NCBI GenBank assembly: GCA_903892355.1
Contig: CAITIE010000108.1
Span: 124,001 to 188,000 of the forward strand
DNA from: an uncultured Pirellula sp.
GTDB taxonomy: Bacteria > Planctomycetota > Planctomycetia > Pirellulales > Pirellulaceae
Length of the DNA: 64,000 nt
Direction: 5' to 3'
Position 1 is the first letter of the stretch. Each line of letters opens with the position of its first letter. Under the pieces are notes generated by a model, which ran no database searches, was not told the DNA's origin, and saw only the letters and a list, made by a program, of their open reading frames with translations. Shown here piece by piece: positions 1 through 9,349 of the stretch. Position numbers and translations under genes: made by a program.

Positions 1-531
1 GCGGCTCCGCCGAACTCACGTTGGCTCGATGCGGTGGCGTCGGTCAATGTTTTTCTCGCAGAAATCAACAAAACACCGATGAAGGAATTGGTTTCGCTGA
101 GCACGTACAACACGGATGCTGGTACCGACGTTGGGCTGACAGTAGACCAGTCTTTGATTGTCCAAGCGATGGACAAGTACACCAAAAACTTTAATGCAGG
201 TGGAACCAACATCACTTCTGGGTTGGATGTCGGTCGATTGACGCTGTTGAGTTCAACGTCGCGACCCTACGCAGCGAAGGTGATGATTATTTTGACCGAC
301 GGAATCAACAATGTCGGAACTAAAGCACAGTTGATCGCTGCTGCGAATCTGGCAAAAAGTAAGAATATCATCATTTATACGGTGACGTTCTCCAATGAAG
401 CGGACAAGACCACGATGGCACAAATTGCGGCCATTGGGCTTGGTAAGCATGCGCACGCGACGTCATCGACAGAGTTGCAAAATATCTTTAAGGATATTGC
501 CAAGGGCTTGCCGTTGCTATTGACCCAGTAA
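1..531 (+). CDS. von Willebrand factor A domain protein, C-terminal part (cut by window edge)
   Basis: The reading frame is open from base 1, so the gene begins outside the window; the GTG at 34 is an internal Val codon. The visible part is the second half of a vWA fold: an ILTDGINN strand-loop (the MIDAS Asp of the third motif) near 290-310, then alternating strand and helix ending in a segment with a FKDIAKGLP-like last helix. vWA domains bind divalent metal and mediate protein-protein contacts. The next gene, 69 bases downstream on the same strand, is a TadE-like pseudopilin, so this is probably a TadG-type protein of a Flp/Tad surface apparatus, with its N-terminal membrane anchor upstream. 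The family call is firm; the Tad role is inferred from the neighbour. Confidence 0.8.
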   Translation, partial: AAPPNSRWLDAVASVNVFLAEINKTPMKELVSLSTYNTDAGTDVGLTVDQSLIVQAMDKYTKNFNAGGTNITSGLDVGRLTLLSSTSRPYAAKVMIILTDGINNVGTKAQLIAAANLAKSKNIIIYTVTFSNEADKTTMAQIAAIGLGKHAHATSSTELQNIFKDIAKGLPLLLTQ

Positions 532-600
532 CTTTCCAGCAACCCCTGTCGCAGATCCATGGAATCAGCCTTCGTTTCACACCCTTGAGGAGTATTTTTC

Positions 601-1923
601 ATGCTTGACGAATTGAAATCGGCGAAGTTTTTTCGGACTCAACAACGCCTCCGAGGAGCGCATACCGTCGAGATGGCGTTTATGCTGCCGATCGTATTCG
701 TCTTGTTTCTGGGTGGAATCGAGTTTGCAAGATTGCAGATTATCAAACATCTTGCCGACAACGCGTCGTACGAGGCGGCTCGCGCGGTCATGGTCCCCGG
801 GGCAACCGTTGCCGAGGCGCAGGCGATTGCCAACAACGTGATGAAAATCGGTGGAATCACGGGAGCCACGGTAACGGTTTCGCCTAATCCGATTCTGGAG
901 ACGACTCAGAGCATCAACGTCAGTGTCTCGATCCCCACGTCAAATAATCTTTGGTCGGCGGCAACGTTTTCTAAGAACCTTTCGATCAGTGCAAATACAT
1001 TGCTGGTCACCGAACGAGGGCCTGCGTCCCAAGTAAGCGCCATCGCGAGCTTGCCACCACCTCCGGTTGTCGTTCCTACCACCACGACGCCGACCACGAC
1101 AACGTCGACAACCACGGCTTCGACGACGACAACGAAACCGACAACGACAACAACCACTCCAACAACCACGGCTTCGACGACGACAACGAAACCGACAACG
1201 ACAACAACCACTCCAACAACCACGACTACTGCGACGACAACGAAGCCGACGACAACAACTACCACAACCACTCCAACAACCACGACCACTGCGACGACAA
1301 CGAAGCCGACGACGACAACGCCGACGACTACCACAACCACTCCGCCTGCAACGACGACGACAACTTCGACGACGACAACGACCACCAAGACTACAACGAC
1401 CGCAGGTACGGGGTCGGGCACCGGAACAGGAACAGGTGTCGGGTCAGGAACTGGTTCTGGTACAGGGACCGGCACCGGTTCGGGAACTGGCTCAGGCACT
1501 GGATCTGGAACCGGTTCTGGGACAGGATCCGGGACAACCATAGCCTCCGGAACTGGTAAGACTGGAACTACCACTACGACGACTGGTGGTGGCGGAGGTG
1601 GTGGCAGCACGGGTACTGGCTCCACGGGATCAACAACAACCTCGACAGCTCCAAAGACCACCACAACCACTACGGCGCCAACGACAACGACGACCTCGAC
1701 GGCGTCTACGACGACGACGGCTCCCAAAACAACCACAACAACGACCACCACAACGCCGACGACGATTCAACCACCCAAGACCACGACAACAACTGCACCT
1801 ACGACCACGACAACAACGACACCCAAGACCACGACGACAACCACGACGCCGACAACAACCCCAACGACGCCGCCGAAAACAACAACCACGACCTCACTAC
1901 CACCCCCGCCGCCACTTTTGTGA
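601..1923 (+). CDS. TadE-like pseudopilin with Thr/Gly-rich low-complexity tail
   Basis: A 440-residue protein. Residues 18-45 (RGAHTVEMAFMLP followed by a long hydrophobic stretch and GIEFAR) are the classic TadE/TadG N-terminus: a short basic leader, a conserved Glu and one membrane helix. A small beta-rich region follows to about residue 150. From about residue 157 the protein is almost wholly Thr/Pro, with a central Gly-Thr/Gly-Ser block and a poly-Gly stretch. Tad pseudopilins are inner-membrane components of Flp pilus assembly. The tail is unusual for the family and looks like an extended, possibly glycosylated stalk reaching through the envelope. It follows the vWA gene closely, probably in one operon, and is followed by a strong terminator. 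Confidence 0.75.
   Translation: MLDELKSAKFFRTQQRLRGAHTVEMAFMLPIVFVLFLGGIEFARLQIIKHLADNASYEAARAVMVPGATVAEAQAIANNVMKIGGITGATVTVSPNPILETTQSINVSVSIPTSNNLWSAATFSKNLSISANTLLVTERGPASQVSAIASLPPPPVVVPTTTTPTTTTSTTTASTTTTKPTTTTTTPTTTASTTTTKPTTTTTTPTTTTTATTTKPTTTTTTTTPTTTTTATTTKPTTTTPTTTTTTPPATTTTTSTTTTTTKTTTTAGTGSGTGTGTGVGSGTGSGTGTGTGSGTGSGTGSGTGSGTGSGTTIASGTGKTGTTTTTTGGGGGGGSTGTGSTGSTTTSTAPKTTTTTTAPTTTTTSTASTTTTAPKTTTTTTTTTPTTIQPPKTTTTTAPTTTTTTTPKTTTTTTTPTTTPTTPPKTTTTTSLPPPPPLL
1072..1915 (+). repeat. Thr-codon (ACN) microsatellite-like low-complexity DNA
   Basis: Period-3 DNA made of ACC/ACA/ACG/ACT codons interrupted by a GGN-ACN/GGN-TCN block at about 1405-1560. Larger duplications are nested in it: a stretch encoding ASTTTTKPTTTTTTPTT occurs twice in tandem between about 1117 and 1220. 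It encodes the stalk-like tail of the TadE-like protein. Codon choice varies between ACN synonyms, so it is not a pure trinucleotide expansion. Confidence 0.85.
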
Positions 1924-1955
1924 GTGTCCTAGCTGGGAATGTGGATGCGGACAAC

Positions 1956-1997
1956 AAAAAACGTGTTGCAATGCTAGCATTGCAACACGTTTTTCTT
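1956..1997 (+). terminator. Rho-independent terminator after the TadE-like gene
   Basis: Bases 1961-1990 form a perfect 30-base palindrome (ACGTGTTGCAATGCT and its complement), preceded by an A-run and followed by TTTTCTTTTC. The symmetrical A-run/T-run would let it work in both directions. It lies 30-odd bases after the stop codon at 1921-1923. Confidence 0.85.
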
Positions 1998-2304
1998 TTC
2001 AGGATTCGGCTTGACGAGAAGGGGTGTTTCGGGACACGTTGTTAGGGCACGCGGGGCAATGACGGCCCGCGTGCTTCCGACATCCTAGGCGACCCAGTCT
2101 GGCATTCGGGATAGAATCAAGTCGCTATCGTATCGATTCGCTATCGTGTCGACTTTGGCGGCGCAGTTGCAGTTTGCGGTGCAGTTGCAGTTTGCGGTGC
2201 GGTGGAGTCATGAGGACTCTGTCGTCCATCACGTAACCTGCAACTTTGCATCTCAATCTATATCCGTAAAAAACAAATCCGCACCATGGCAAGGAGGCCA
2301 AAAC
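1998..2304. other. Intergenic region before the Mur ligase
   Basis: About 300 bases lie between the terminator and the preferred Mur ligase start. The frame is open from GTG 2146, but that stretch encodes a low-complexity repeat (AAQLQFAVQLQFAV) unlike any Mur ligase N-terminus, so I treat it as leader. Apart from the 18-bp duplication at 2163-2198, nothing recognisable is present. Confidence 0.5.
2163..2198. repeat. Perfect 18-bp tandem duplication
   Basis: The unit GCAGTTGCAGTTTGCGGT occurs twice head to tail in the leader of the Mur ligase gene. It is one of many short tandem duplications in this window. Confidence 0.9.
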
Positions 2305-3831
2305 GTGGAATCATCGCTTCGTCCAGTTGTATCGCTCAAAGCCCTGTTTCCCGATGCGCACTTTGTAGGCGCCCCCGATATCCATTGTTCCGCATGCGAC
2401 TCTCATCCTGAGAGCGACCGAACTGATTGGGTGTTTGCCGCGGGAGTTTCCGACTGGACCGCCGCAGATCGCGATGTTGTAGCTGCAATCAACCATGGCG
2501 CTACTGCGATTCTGACCGAGCAGCTTTTGCCGAGCAGTGTCCCTCAATGCATCGTTTCCAATGTTCGGGATGCGTATGCCGAACTGAGTTTAGCCTTGGC
2601 AGGCAATCCCTGTGAAAAGATTCTCACCATCGGTGTGGTGGGGACGCATGGCAAGACCTCTGCATCGTTGATGGTTGCGTCGATGCTCAAGAGGATCGGA
2701 AAAACGGTTGCGTACTTTACCGATCTGGGTGCGAGCAATGGAAAAGAATCTGGGCTACCCTGTGAGTCCAATGCGGATTCGTTGTCGATCGCGGAATGGT
2801 TGCAGCAAAGCGTCGATAATGGGACTCCCGCAGCGGTGATCGAGTTGAGTGACGATATGCTGCGATCGCATGCTGCCTCCGGTTTGGAGTTCGACGTATT
2901 GGTGTTCACCAGCCTGCGGAAATGCCAAAGGAGTGATTCGCTCCAATCGCGAGGCGTGGAAAATGCAATGTCTCGAATGGTCCAGCAGCTCAAGCCGCAC
3001 GGGGTAGTCGTGTACAACGCCGATGACGCGCGACTCAATCGATGGATTGCTCGCCATCAACCCGAAGCGATTAGCTACGGTCTCGATGCAGCAGCGGACG
3101 TATCCGGCCGACGGATGCGCGCCATGAAGGGTGAACAGTCCATCATGGTTTCGGCCGGAAATTGCATTGCCCCGCTCACCAGTACGATTCTCGGGGATCA
3201 CAACGCCCGGCACATGCTTAGCGCCATCGCCGTCGGGTACACCTTTGGACTGGAGTTGTACGAAACGGTCCAAGGAGTCGAACGGCTTCAACGCCTTCCA
3301 GGCAGAATGCAACGAGTACCCGGCGATGGAACTCGCAGCGTGTATGTGGACACCGCCGACCAAGCCGATCGATTGGCGGTTGCTTTGCATTCGTTGTCCA
3401 AGGATGGAACTCCGGTGGTTTGCGTCGCTGAAGTCCCCGATGCAGCAACTCCAGAGCAATTGGCCGCATACGGGCGTGTTTTAGAACGGGCCGCAAGTTT
3501 TGTGATCTTGACCCAATCACGCAGATCGGTGCGGTTCGGGCAAAAATCCGTTTGGCAAGTGCTCGATGGCTGCGAGCGGCCAGCGGCAATTCAAATCGTA
3601 CCCAATCGCGAAGCGGCCATCGAAATGGCAATCCGATCGTCACGAAGTGGCGAGGCTGTTCTGTTAGCAGGTTGGGGCGCCAGTCGCTGGACCACGGATC
3701 GGGATCGACAAGGGGTTTCCGATATCGAAGTTGGTACCAAGTTGCTCCGCGAATTTTGCGAGGAACCTCAACTTCCATCGATCGTGGCCGAGGAACCGAC
3801 CCTCAAGATTTACCGCGGCCGGACAGCGTAA
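2305..3831 (+). CDS. MurE-like Mur ligase family protein
   Basis: An ATP-dependent amide ligase of the Mur family, which joins amino acids to UDP-MurNAc peptides. I choose GTG 2305 (508 residues) because AAGGAGG at 2291-2297 precedes it by 7 bases and the protein then opens with the MurE-style LRPVVSLKALFPDA segment; the GTG at 2146 would add an unrelated repetitive leader. The N-terminal UDP-binding domain covers about residues 1-105. The P-loop GVVGTHGKTSAS lies at about 111-122, and a central ATPase and C-terminal domain (GDHNARHMLSAIAV, then LLAGWGASRW) follow. It is not flanked by division or cell-wall genes, and the N-domain is shorter than in canonical MurE. It may therefore be a paralogue with another substrate (folylpolyglutamate- or MurT-like roles cannot be excluded). 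Confidence 0.8.
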   Translation: MESSLRPVVSLKALFPDAHFVGAPDIHCSACDSHPESDRTDWVFAAGVSDWTAADRDVVAAINHGATAILTEQLLPSSVPQCIVSNVRDAYAELSLALAGNPCEKILTIGVVGTHGKTSASLMVASMLKRIGKTVAYFTDLGASNGKESGLPCESNADSLSIAEWLQQSVDNGTPAAVIELSDDMLRSHAASGLEFDVLVFTSLRKCQRSDSLQSRGVENAMSRMVQQLKPHGVVVYNADDARLNRWIARHQPEAISYGLDAAADVSGRRMRAMKGEQSIMVSAGNCIAPLTSTILGDHNARHMLSAIAVGYTFGLELYETVQGVERLQRLPGRMQRVPGDGTRSVYVDTADQADRLAVALHSLSKDGTPVVCVAEVPDAATPEQLAAYGRVLERAASFVILTQSRRSVRFGQKSVWQVLDGCERPAAIQIVPNREAAIEMAIRSSRSGEAVLLAGWGASRWTTDRDRQGVSDIEVGTKLLREFCEEPQLPSIVAEEPTLKIYRGRTA

Positions 3832-4093
3832 TTGCTCGTCGGGATCTCCGCTGCACAACCGGGGATTCCTGCAAACCGTATGATTTTGGCCCTCGGTTGG
3901 TACTCCGTTATGCTTTTCCGTTTTCGGTTCCGGCTTTCGTCGGACCGATGTCGGGGTTAGAATCCGAACCTCATGACCTTGAGGGTTGTCGTACTGGCGT
4001 AAGGCCGTACGGTAGCTTGGGGGTGAGAGGGGGGCAAAGCGGCGCTCGTTAGACGCCAGCATTCCCACCTGTCCGAGAACGAGATCAGTTCAC

Positions 4094-4166
<73 letters not shown>

Positions 4167-4195
4167 TTTTTTGTAACTTACCTCTGAATTTCAAC

Positions 4196-4828
4196 ATGGA
4201 CCATCTCGCTCCTTACTCCGAATCGATCGACGGACTGCGCAGCGTCGGACACCAATTCTGGACGCGCGGTTGGTCTCGTGGAACCTCGAGCAACTACAGT
4301 GTGGTCGTCGAGCGAGACCCGCTTCGTATCCTGATAACTGCCAGCGGTAAAGATAAAGGCAATTTGGGGCCGAACGATTTCGTTTTGGTCGACGAAAACG
4401 GACATTCCGTGGTTGAGGGACAACCCAAAAGCAGTGCCGAAACACTTCTGCATTGCTTGGCCGCTCGCCAGGGCGCCGGTGCTATTCTTCATACCCACAG
4501 CGTTTGGGGTACGTTGCTTTCCCAACACTTTGCTCCGGTCGGCGGGATACGGATTGCGGGTTTTGAGATGCTTAAAGGACTCGATGGAATCACGACCCAT
4601 GAATCGAGTTGCTGGATTCCTATTTTCGACAACACCCAAGACATCCCGGCGCTCGCCAAGCAAGTCGACGAGTACTTCCAGGCTCACCCCGAAGAGCGTT
4701 GTTGGGCGTACCTCATCCGGCGTCATGGGATGTACACCTGGGGCAAGGATTTGGCCGAGGCGACCCGGCATATGGAGGTAATCGAGTTCCTCTTGGAATG
4801 CTTGGGCCGCTCCACGCGTTTGGCTTAG
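4196..4828 (+). CDS. mtnB: Methylthioribulose-1-phosphate dehydratase
   Basis: A class II aldolase-fold zinc enzyme of the methionine salvage pathway that dehydrates 5-methylthioribulose 1-phosphate. Zn ligands are visible in the HTHSVWGT motif and in the distal RRHGMYTWG His, and the body matches MtnB (NFSVVV-like start, GSGKDKG-like phosphate loop ASGKDKG, and KGLDGITTHES). The start is ATG 4196, giving 210 residues, the usual size for MtnB; longer frames would run into the tRNA that ends 30 bases upstream. No other salvage gene (mtnA, mtnC, mtnD) is adjacent. The gene appears to be transcribed alone or with the tRNA. Confidence 0.9.
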   Translation: MDHLAPYSESIDGLRSVGHQFWTRGWSRGTSSNYSVVVERDPLRILITASGKDKGNLGPNDFVLVDENGHSVVEGQPKSSAETLLHCLAARQGAGAILHTHSVWGTLLSQHFAPVGGIRIAGFEMLKGLDGITTHESSCWIPIFDNTQDIPALAKQVDEYFQAHPEERCWAYLIRRHGMYTWGKDLAEATRHMEVIEFLLECLGRSTRLA

Positions 4829-5118
4829 GCCCACGGTCAGCCAGGCGGCGTGTTGGCTGGAGCATGTCGGCTTTCGCATTTTGGCTCAAGCGTCTTAAAG
4901 CCTAACTTCGCAAGCCCTCGTCACAGTTTCACGTCCTGAACTCCCTAGATTTCTCGAATTTCTCTCCCCGAGCTTTCTTTCCTTAGACGACTTCTCTCGA
5001 GGGAATGAGGTCCGCATCCCTAGGACTGCGATGGTTAATTCCAACGGGGAGTGTTACAATTTGTCTTTCGTTTTGTCGATGATTTGTTGGGTTTTTATCG
5101 TGTTTCCCAGGTGCCACG

Positions 5119-6537
5119 TTGTCGTTTCATTCTGAATCTTCCCCTGAAGCTCCATCCGAGTCCCTTCACTACGCGGGGCTGATTGCTGACCCGCGTGTGG
5201 CACAAGCTCGCGGGTTGCTGCTTGAGGCTCTCGAGGCTCATCGAAATGCGATCCAATCGATTCGGCCTCCCAACCCTGATCTTGTCCCTGCCTATCATCG
5301 TCAATTGGAACGATTGGCCGCTGCCCGTGGCGGTGCCCCCTACTTCCCGTACATCTCGAGCGGACTTGGAAACGGACCCTTCATCGAGCTTGGAGATGGA
5401 AGCGTTAAGTTGGACTTTATCGTAGGGATCGGCGTCCACGGCATGGGGCACTCCGACCCTCGGATGCTCAGCGCAACGATCGACGCATCGCTCGAGGATA
5501 CGGTCATGCAAGGCAACTTGCAGCACGACGCAGCATCGCTATGGCTTTGCGAACGCTTGATTGCGTTGGCGAAACAATCTGGGGCGAGGTTAGAGCATTG
5601 CTTGCTGAGTACCAGTGGAGCCATGGCCAATGAAAACTCATTGAAGATCGCATTCCACAATCGCGCTCCAGCTTCGAGAGTGATCTGCATCGACAACTGT
5701 TTCGCCGGACGCTCCATCGCGCTCGCTGCTCTCACCGATCGACCTGCGTACCGAACCGGTGTCCCCAAGGCGCTTGATGTCGACTATCTTCCGATGTTCC
5801 ACCCGTCCGATCCTAAGGGAACCACTCGTGGGGCTATCGAAGGAATCCAACGGCTCTTCGATCGATACCCGGGCCAGCACGCTTGCTTGTGGCTCGAACT
5901 CGTTGCCGGTGAAGGTGGCTATTACCCCGGTACGCATGAGTACTTCGAGTCGCTTTGCAAGCTTTGCCACGAGCGGAATGTTCTGGTGATTTTCGACGAA
6001 GTGCAAACCTTCTCGCGATTGAGTCGACCGTTCGCATTCCAGCACTTCGAGCTAGATCAGTATGCCGACATCGTGACCCTCGGGAAGATCACCCAAGTCT
6101 GCGCGACCCTTTTCGGTGAGAGCTTAAAACCCAAAGGACCAATTCTGTCGCAAACATTTACCGCTGCCACCGCTTCGATTCGATGCGGATTGGCAGTATT
6201 GGATCATCTCGAAAAATCTCATTGCTTTGGACGCGACGGCTGGAACATGCGCCGCCACAAGTATTTCCAAGAACGGCTTGAATCCCTTGCCAAAAAATAC
6301 CCGGGACGAATTAGCGGCCCCTATGGCGAAGGAATGATGGTCGCTTTCACCCCTGGGGATGGCAGCGCCGAAACAGCCAAAAATATGCTCGGCAAGCTGT
6401 ACGATCTGGGGTTGATGGGATTTGTTGCTGGAAGCCACCCGACACGGTTGCGTTTCTTGCCCCCTCCAGGAGTGACCACAGAAGCCCACATCGATTTGGC
6501 GTGCGGATGCATTGAGGCTGCTGTAAAGTCGATGTGA
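5119..6537 (+). CDS. Class-III PLP-dependent aminotransferase
   Basis: A 472-residue fold-type I aminotransferase. The PLP-phosphate loop STSGAMANENSLK, the FDEVQ motif with the Asp that contacts the pyridine nitrogen, and the Schiff-base Lys in TLGKITQVCATLF are all present. The 'GKxTQVC' context around the Lys resembles L-lysine 6-aminotransferases, so a lysine or omega-amino donor is possible, but substrate cannot be fixed from sequence alone. The only good in-frame start is TTG 5119, with no strong ribosome-binding site; a GTG near residue 28 is an alternative. Neighbours give no pathway hint. This is one of two class-III aminotransferases in the window and is not similar enough to the one at 21-22.5 kb to be a recent duplicate. 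Confidence 0.85.
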   Translation: MSFHSESSPEAPSESLHYAGLIADPRVAQARGLLLEALEAHRNAIQSIRPPNPDLVPAYHRQLERLAAARGGAPYFPYISSGLGNGPFIELGDGSVKLDFIVGIGVHGMGHSDPRMLSATIDASLEDTVMQGNLQHDAASLWLCERLIALAKQSGARLEHCLLSTSGAMANENSLKIAFHNRAPASRVICIDNCFAGRSIALAALTDRPAYRTGVPKALDVDYLPMFHPSDPKGTTRGAIEGIQRLFDRYPGQHACLWLELVAGEGGYYPGTHEYFESLCKLCHERNVLVIFDEVQTFSRLSRPFAFQHFELDQYADIVTLGKITQVCATLFGESLKPKGPILSQTFTAATASIRCGLAVLDHLEKSHCFGRDGWNMRRHKYFQERLESLAKKYPGRISGPYGEGMMVAFTPGDGSAETAKNMLGKLYDLGLMGFVAGSHPTRLRFLPPPGVTTEAHIDLACGCIEAAVKSM

Positions 6538-6689
6538 TGCGTAAATTTCGATGTGGCTATGTTTTCCCAAAGGCTCCACCCGCTGGTTCCTTGTTCGTGC
6601 CCCAACCTATTTCCCTAAGATCGACCCTTTCCAAAATCGCTTCGGCCCCCCAGCGTTCATCGCCCGATGGACCTCGATGAGTACAACCT

Positions 6690-7274
6690 ATGCCAGAAAC
6701 CCCTGCCAGTAGTCATGTCGTCGTTGTTGATAATTGCGAAATCGATTTAAAAAATCGGTATGTCGCAGCGGTGCTCGCGGCACTGTTCCCGGCAGCCGGA
6801 CATTTTTACCAAGGGCGTAAAAACAAGGCTTATCTTTTTGCCGTATGTATCTTGAGTTTGTTCATCCTCGGGATGGTCGTGGGGCGAGGGCGTGTCGTGT
6901 ATGCGTCCTGGTCCGGGGATGATTTCCGAGTCCAGTATCCAGCCCAAGCCTTCATCGGGTTGCCGGCAGCCCCAGCATTGCTCCAAGCGTGGGTTGCTAA
7001 GAGCGATCCAGAGCGACGATTCCTCGGTGGATTCATGGCCGCTCCCCCGGTTGATCCGTTGCGAGGTAATAATCACAAGGCACTTTCGCAGTGGCACTCC
7101 GAAGCTTCAGCAGGTTTTGAGCTTGGAACCCTCTACACGGCGGTCGCAGGATTGCTAAACCTGTTGGTGATCTTCGATGCTTTCGCAGGGCCCATGCCCT
7201 TGCCCCATACCGACGAGCGCCGCAATCGCAAAGGCCCCTCTGAGGCCGAGCCAGATGCACCCCCAAAAGCATAA
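6690..7274 (+). CDS. DUF6677 family membrane protein
   Basis: A 194-residue protein of a family I know only from planctomycetes. Its start (RYVAAVLAALFPAAGHFYQGR) resembles the membrane hairpins of TM2-like proteins. A second hydrophobic segment (AYLFAVCILSLFILGMVVG) follows at about 50-70, the conserved QAFIGLPAAPALLQAW stretch lies at about 89-104, and a last membrane segment in FELGTLYTAVAGLLNLLVIF lies at about 146-165. The tail is charged and cytosolic-looking. The function is unknown. It precedes argS by 73 bases on the same strand and may share its transcript. Confidence 0.75.
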   Translation: MPETPASSHVVVVDNCEIDLKNRYVAAVLAALFPAAGHFYQGRKNKAYLFAVCILSLFILGMVVGRGRVVYASWSGDDFRVQYPAQAFIGLPAAPALLQAWVAKSDPERRFLGGFMAAPPVDPLRGNNHKALSQWHSEASAGFELGTLYTAVAGLLNLLVIFDAFAGPMPLPHTDERRNRKGPSEAEPDAPPKA

Positions 7275-7347
7275 ATGCTCTCTCGTGCGATCGATGCTTT
7301 GTCTTTTAACCTAATCTTGTCCAGTCACTCACCACGTTGGTTTCGAT

Positions 7348-9327
7348 ATGCAAATTCTTGCGCTCATTCGTGAACGATTCGCGACGGTTCTCTCCGAATT
7401 GATCGAGGATCCCAAGTTGCGAGCTTCGTCGCTCGAGCGGATTGTCCCTTCTCGCGAACCGCAATTGGCCGACTATCAAGCCAATATTGCCATGCCGTTG
7501 CAAAAGCCGTTGGGCAAGCCACCGCTGGAAATTGCACAATCGATTGTCGATCGACTGAATCTTACCGATATCTGCAGTTCCGTCTCGATCGCAGGGGCGG
7601 GGTACATCAATTTGAAGTTATCCCCTGATTGGTTGGCGAAGGAACTCGATCAAGCCTACATCGATCCACGTGTCGGCGTGACGAGCGTCAAGGAACCTAA
7701 GACGGTCGTGGTCGACTATTCGTCCCCCAATGTTGCCAAGCCGATGCACGTCGGACACATCCGTTCGACGGTAATCGGTGATTCGATCGCGAAGGTGATG
7801 CGATTTCTGGGGCACAAGGTCATCACCGACAACCATCTGGGAGATTGGGGTACCCAGTTCGGGATGATCATTTATGGGTACAAACACTTCCGGAATGAGG
7901 ACGATTACCGCGCGCGACCGGTTGCCGAATTGAGTCGACTGTATCGGAGAGTTCAATCGGTTATCGCGTATCAAGCCGCAGTGGCTTCGATTCCACGGTT
8001 GGAGCAAGGTGTGGAGAATGCGCATCGCAAAGTCCAATTAGCGACTGAGAAACTCAATGCAGCTCCGAATGACAAGAAGACCCAAAAGGAGGTCGCAGCT
8101 GCGAACAATGGGTTGAAGCAAGCATCCGAGGAATTGGCGTCGACCCAGGAAAAGATTGCCCAGGCACAGTCCAACCCCGAATTGCTCCAGGACTCCGAAC
8201 GCCACCCAACTTTGAATGAGAAAGTGCTCGGCGAGACCGCCGCGCTGCACCGAGGCGACAAAGCGAATCTTGCACTTTGGGACGAGTTTTTGCCGCATTG
8301 CCAAGACGAAATCCATTCGGTCTATCGCCGCTTGAACATTGTCTTTGATCACGAGTTTGGAGAGAGTTACTACCATGACATGCTCCCAGCAGTGATCGAA
8401 GAGCTGTTCGCAAAGTCGCTGGCGGTGCCGAGCGATGGGGCTGTGTGTGTCTTCTTGCCTGGTTTCGATGCGCCGATGATCGTGCAAAAACAGGATGGGG
8501 CTTATTTGTATGCAACCACCGATATCGCAACGGCCCTCTTCCGGGAGCGAGAGTTCGGGCCAGATGTATCGCTGTATGTCGTCGACCATCGGCAAAGTGA
8601 ACACTTCAATAAACTCTTCGCAGTGCTCGAGAAAATAGGGCTCGTGCATACTCAATTCAAGCATGTCAGTTTTGGAACGGTGCTCGGAACGGACGGGAAA
8701 CCATTCAAAACGAGGTCCGGAAGTGTCGTGGGGCTTGAGTCGCTCCTCGACGAAGCGGTCGATCGGGCGTGGCAGGTCGTCTGCGACCCCAATCGGCTCA
8801 AGGTTGCGGGGCTTGAGATGGACGATGCGGAGAAACGAGTCGTTGCAGAAACCGTGGGTTTGGGTGCGATCAAGTATGCTGATTTGTCTCATAACCGGAC
8901 CAGCGACTATGTCTTTGACATGGACAAAATGGTTCGGCTCGAGGGAAATACGTCCGCATACGTTCAGTACTCCTACGCCCGGGCTCAGAGCATCCTGCGT
9001 CGCGCGGTAGCACAAGACTGGACACCGGACCGGTGGGAAACGGCTCCGATGCGACTCGCCGAGAACATTGAAATGTCGTTGGGATTGCAACTGAGCCGGT
9101 TCGAAGAAATGCTGCTGCAATCGATGCAGGATTTCACTCCGAACCTGATCACCGAGTATCTGTTCGACTTAGCCCGATTATTCAGCAGTTTCCTTGATCA
9201 ATGTCAGGTGCTAAAAGCCGATACAGAACGAGAAGCATTCTCCCGATTGAAATTGACAGCATTGGTCGGGAGGACCTTGAAACAAGGTCTTGAATTGCTC
9301 GGCATCGGGGTTGTCGACAGGATGTAG
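7348..9327 (+). CDS. argS: Arginyl-tRNA synthetase
   Basis: A class I synthetase that charges tRNA-Arg; 659 residues. The N-terminal tRNA-binding (Add-1) domain ends near 110. The HIGH-type signature is PNVAKPMHVGHIRS at 127-140, and the loop that stands in for KMSKS is GTDGKPFKTRSG. The C-terminal DALR anticodon-binding domain contains NTSAYVQYSYARAQSI. Residues about 205-290 are an Ala/Gln/Lys-rich coiled-coil insertion in the catalytic domain, which accounts for the protein being roughly 80 residues longer than E. coli ArgS. The next gene starts about 20 bases after the stop. Confidence 0.96.
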   Translation: MQILALIRERFATVLSELIEDPKLRASSLERIVPSREPQLADYQANIAMPLQKPLGKPPLEIAQSIVDRLNLTDICSSVSIAGAGYINLKLSPDWLAKELDQAYIDPRVGVTSVKEPKTVVVDYSSPNVAKPMHVGHIRSTVIGDSIAKVMRFLGHKVITDNHLGDWGTQFGMIIYGYKHFRNEDDYRARPVAELSRLYRRVQSVIAYQAAVASIPRLEQGVENAHRKVQLATEKLNAAPNDKKTQKEVAAANNGLKQASEELASTQEKIAQAQSNPELLQDSERHPTLNEKVLGETAALHRGDKANLALWDEFLPHCQDEIHSVYRRLNIVFDHEFGESYYHDMLPAVIEELFAKSLAVPSDGAVCVFLPGFDAPMIVQKQDGAYLYATTDIATALFREREFGPDVSLYVVDHRQSEHFNKLFAVLEKIGLVHTQFKHVSFGTVLGTDGKPFKTRSGSVVGLESLLDEAVDRAWQVVCDPNRLKVAGLEMDDAEKRVVAETVGLGAIKYADLSHNRTSDYVFDMDKMVRLEGNTSAYVQYSYARAQSILRRAVAQDWTPDRWETAPMRLAENIEMSLGLQLSRFEEMLLQSMQDFTPNLITEYLFDLARLFSSFLDQCQVLKADTEREAFSRLKLTALVGRTLKQGLELLGIGVVDRM

Positions 9328-9349
9328 TTTTGAGTCAGGGATGGAGCCC

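Noticed and set aside
906-1751. 281-codon Val-rich frame on the - strand
   Set aside because: It is the complement of the ACN repeat (Thr codons read as Val in the antisense) and has no start context.
2146-2304. N-terminal extension of the Mur ligase from GTG 2146
   Set aside because: It encodes a duplicated low-complexity stretch, lacks a ribosome-binding site, and a strong site precedes GTG 2305.
8038-9120. 360-codon frame on the - strand
   Set aside because: It is antisense to the conserved ArgS coding sequence and has no family similarity.
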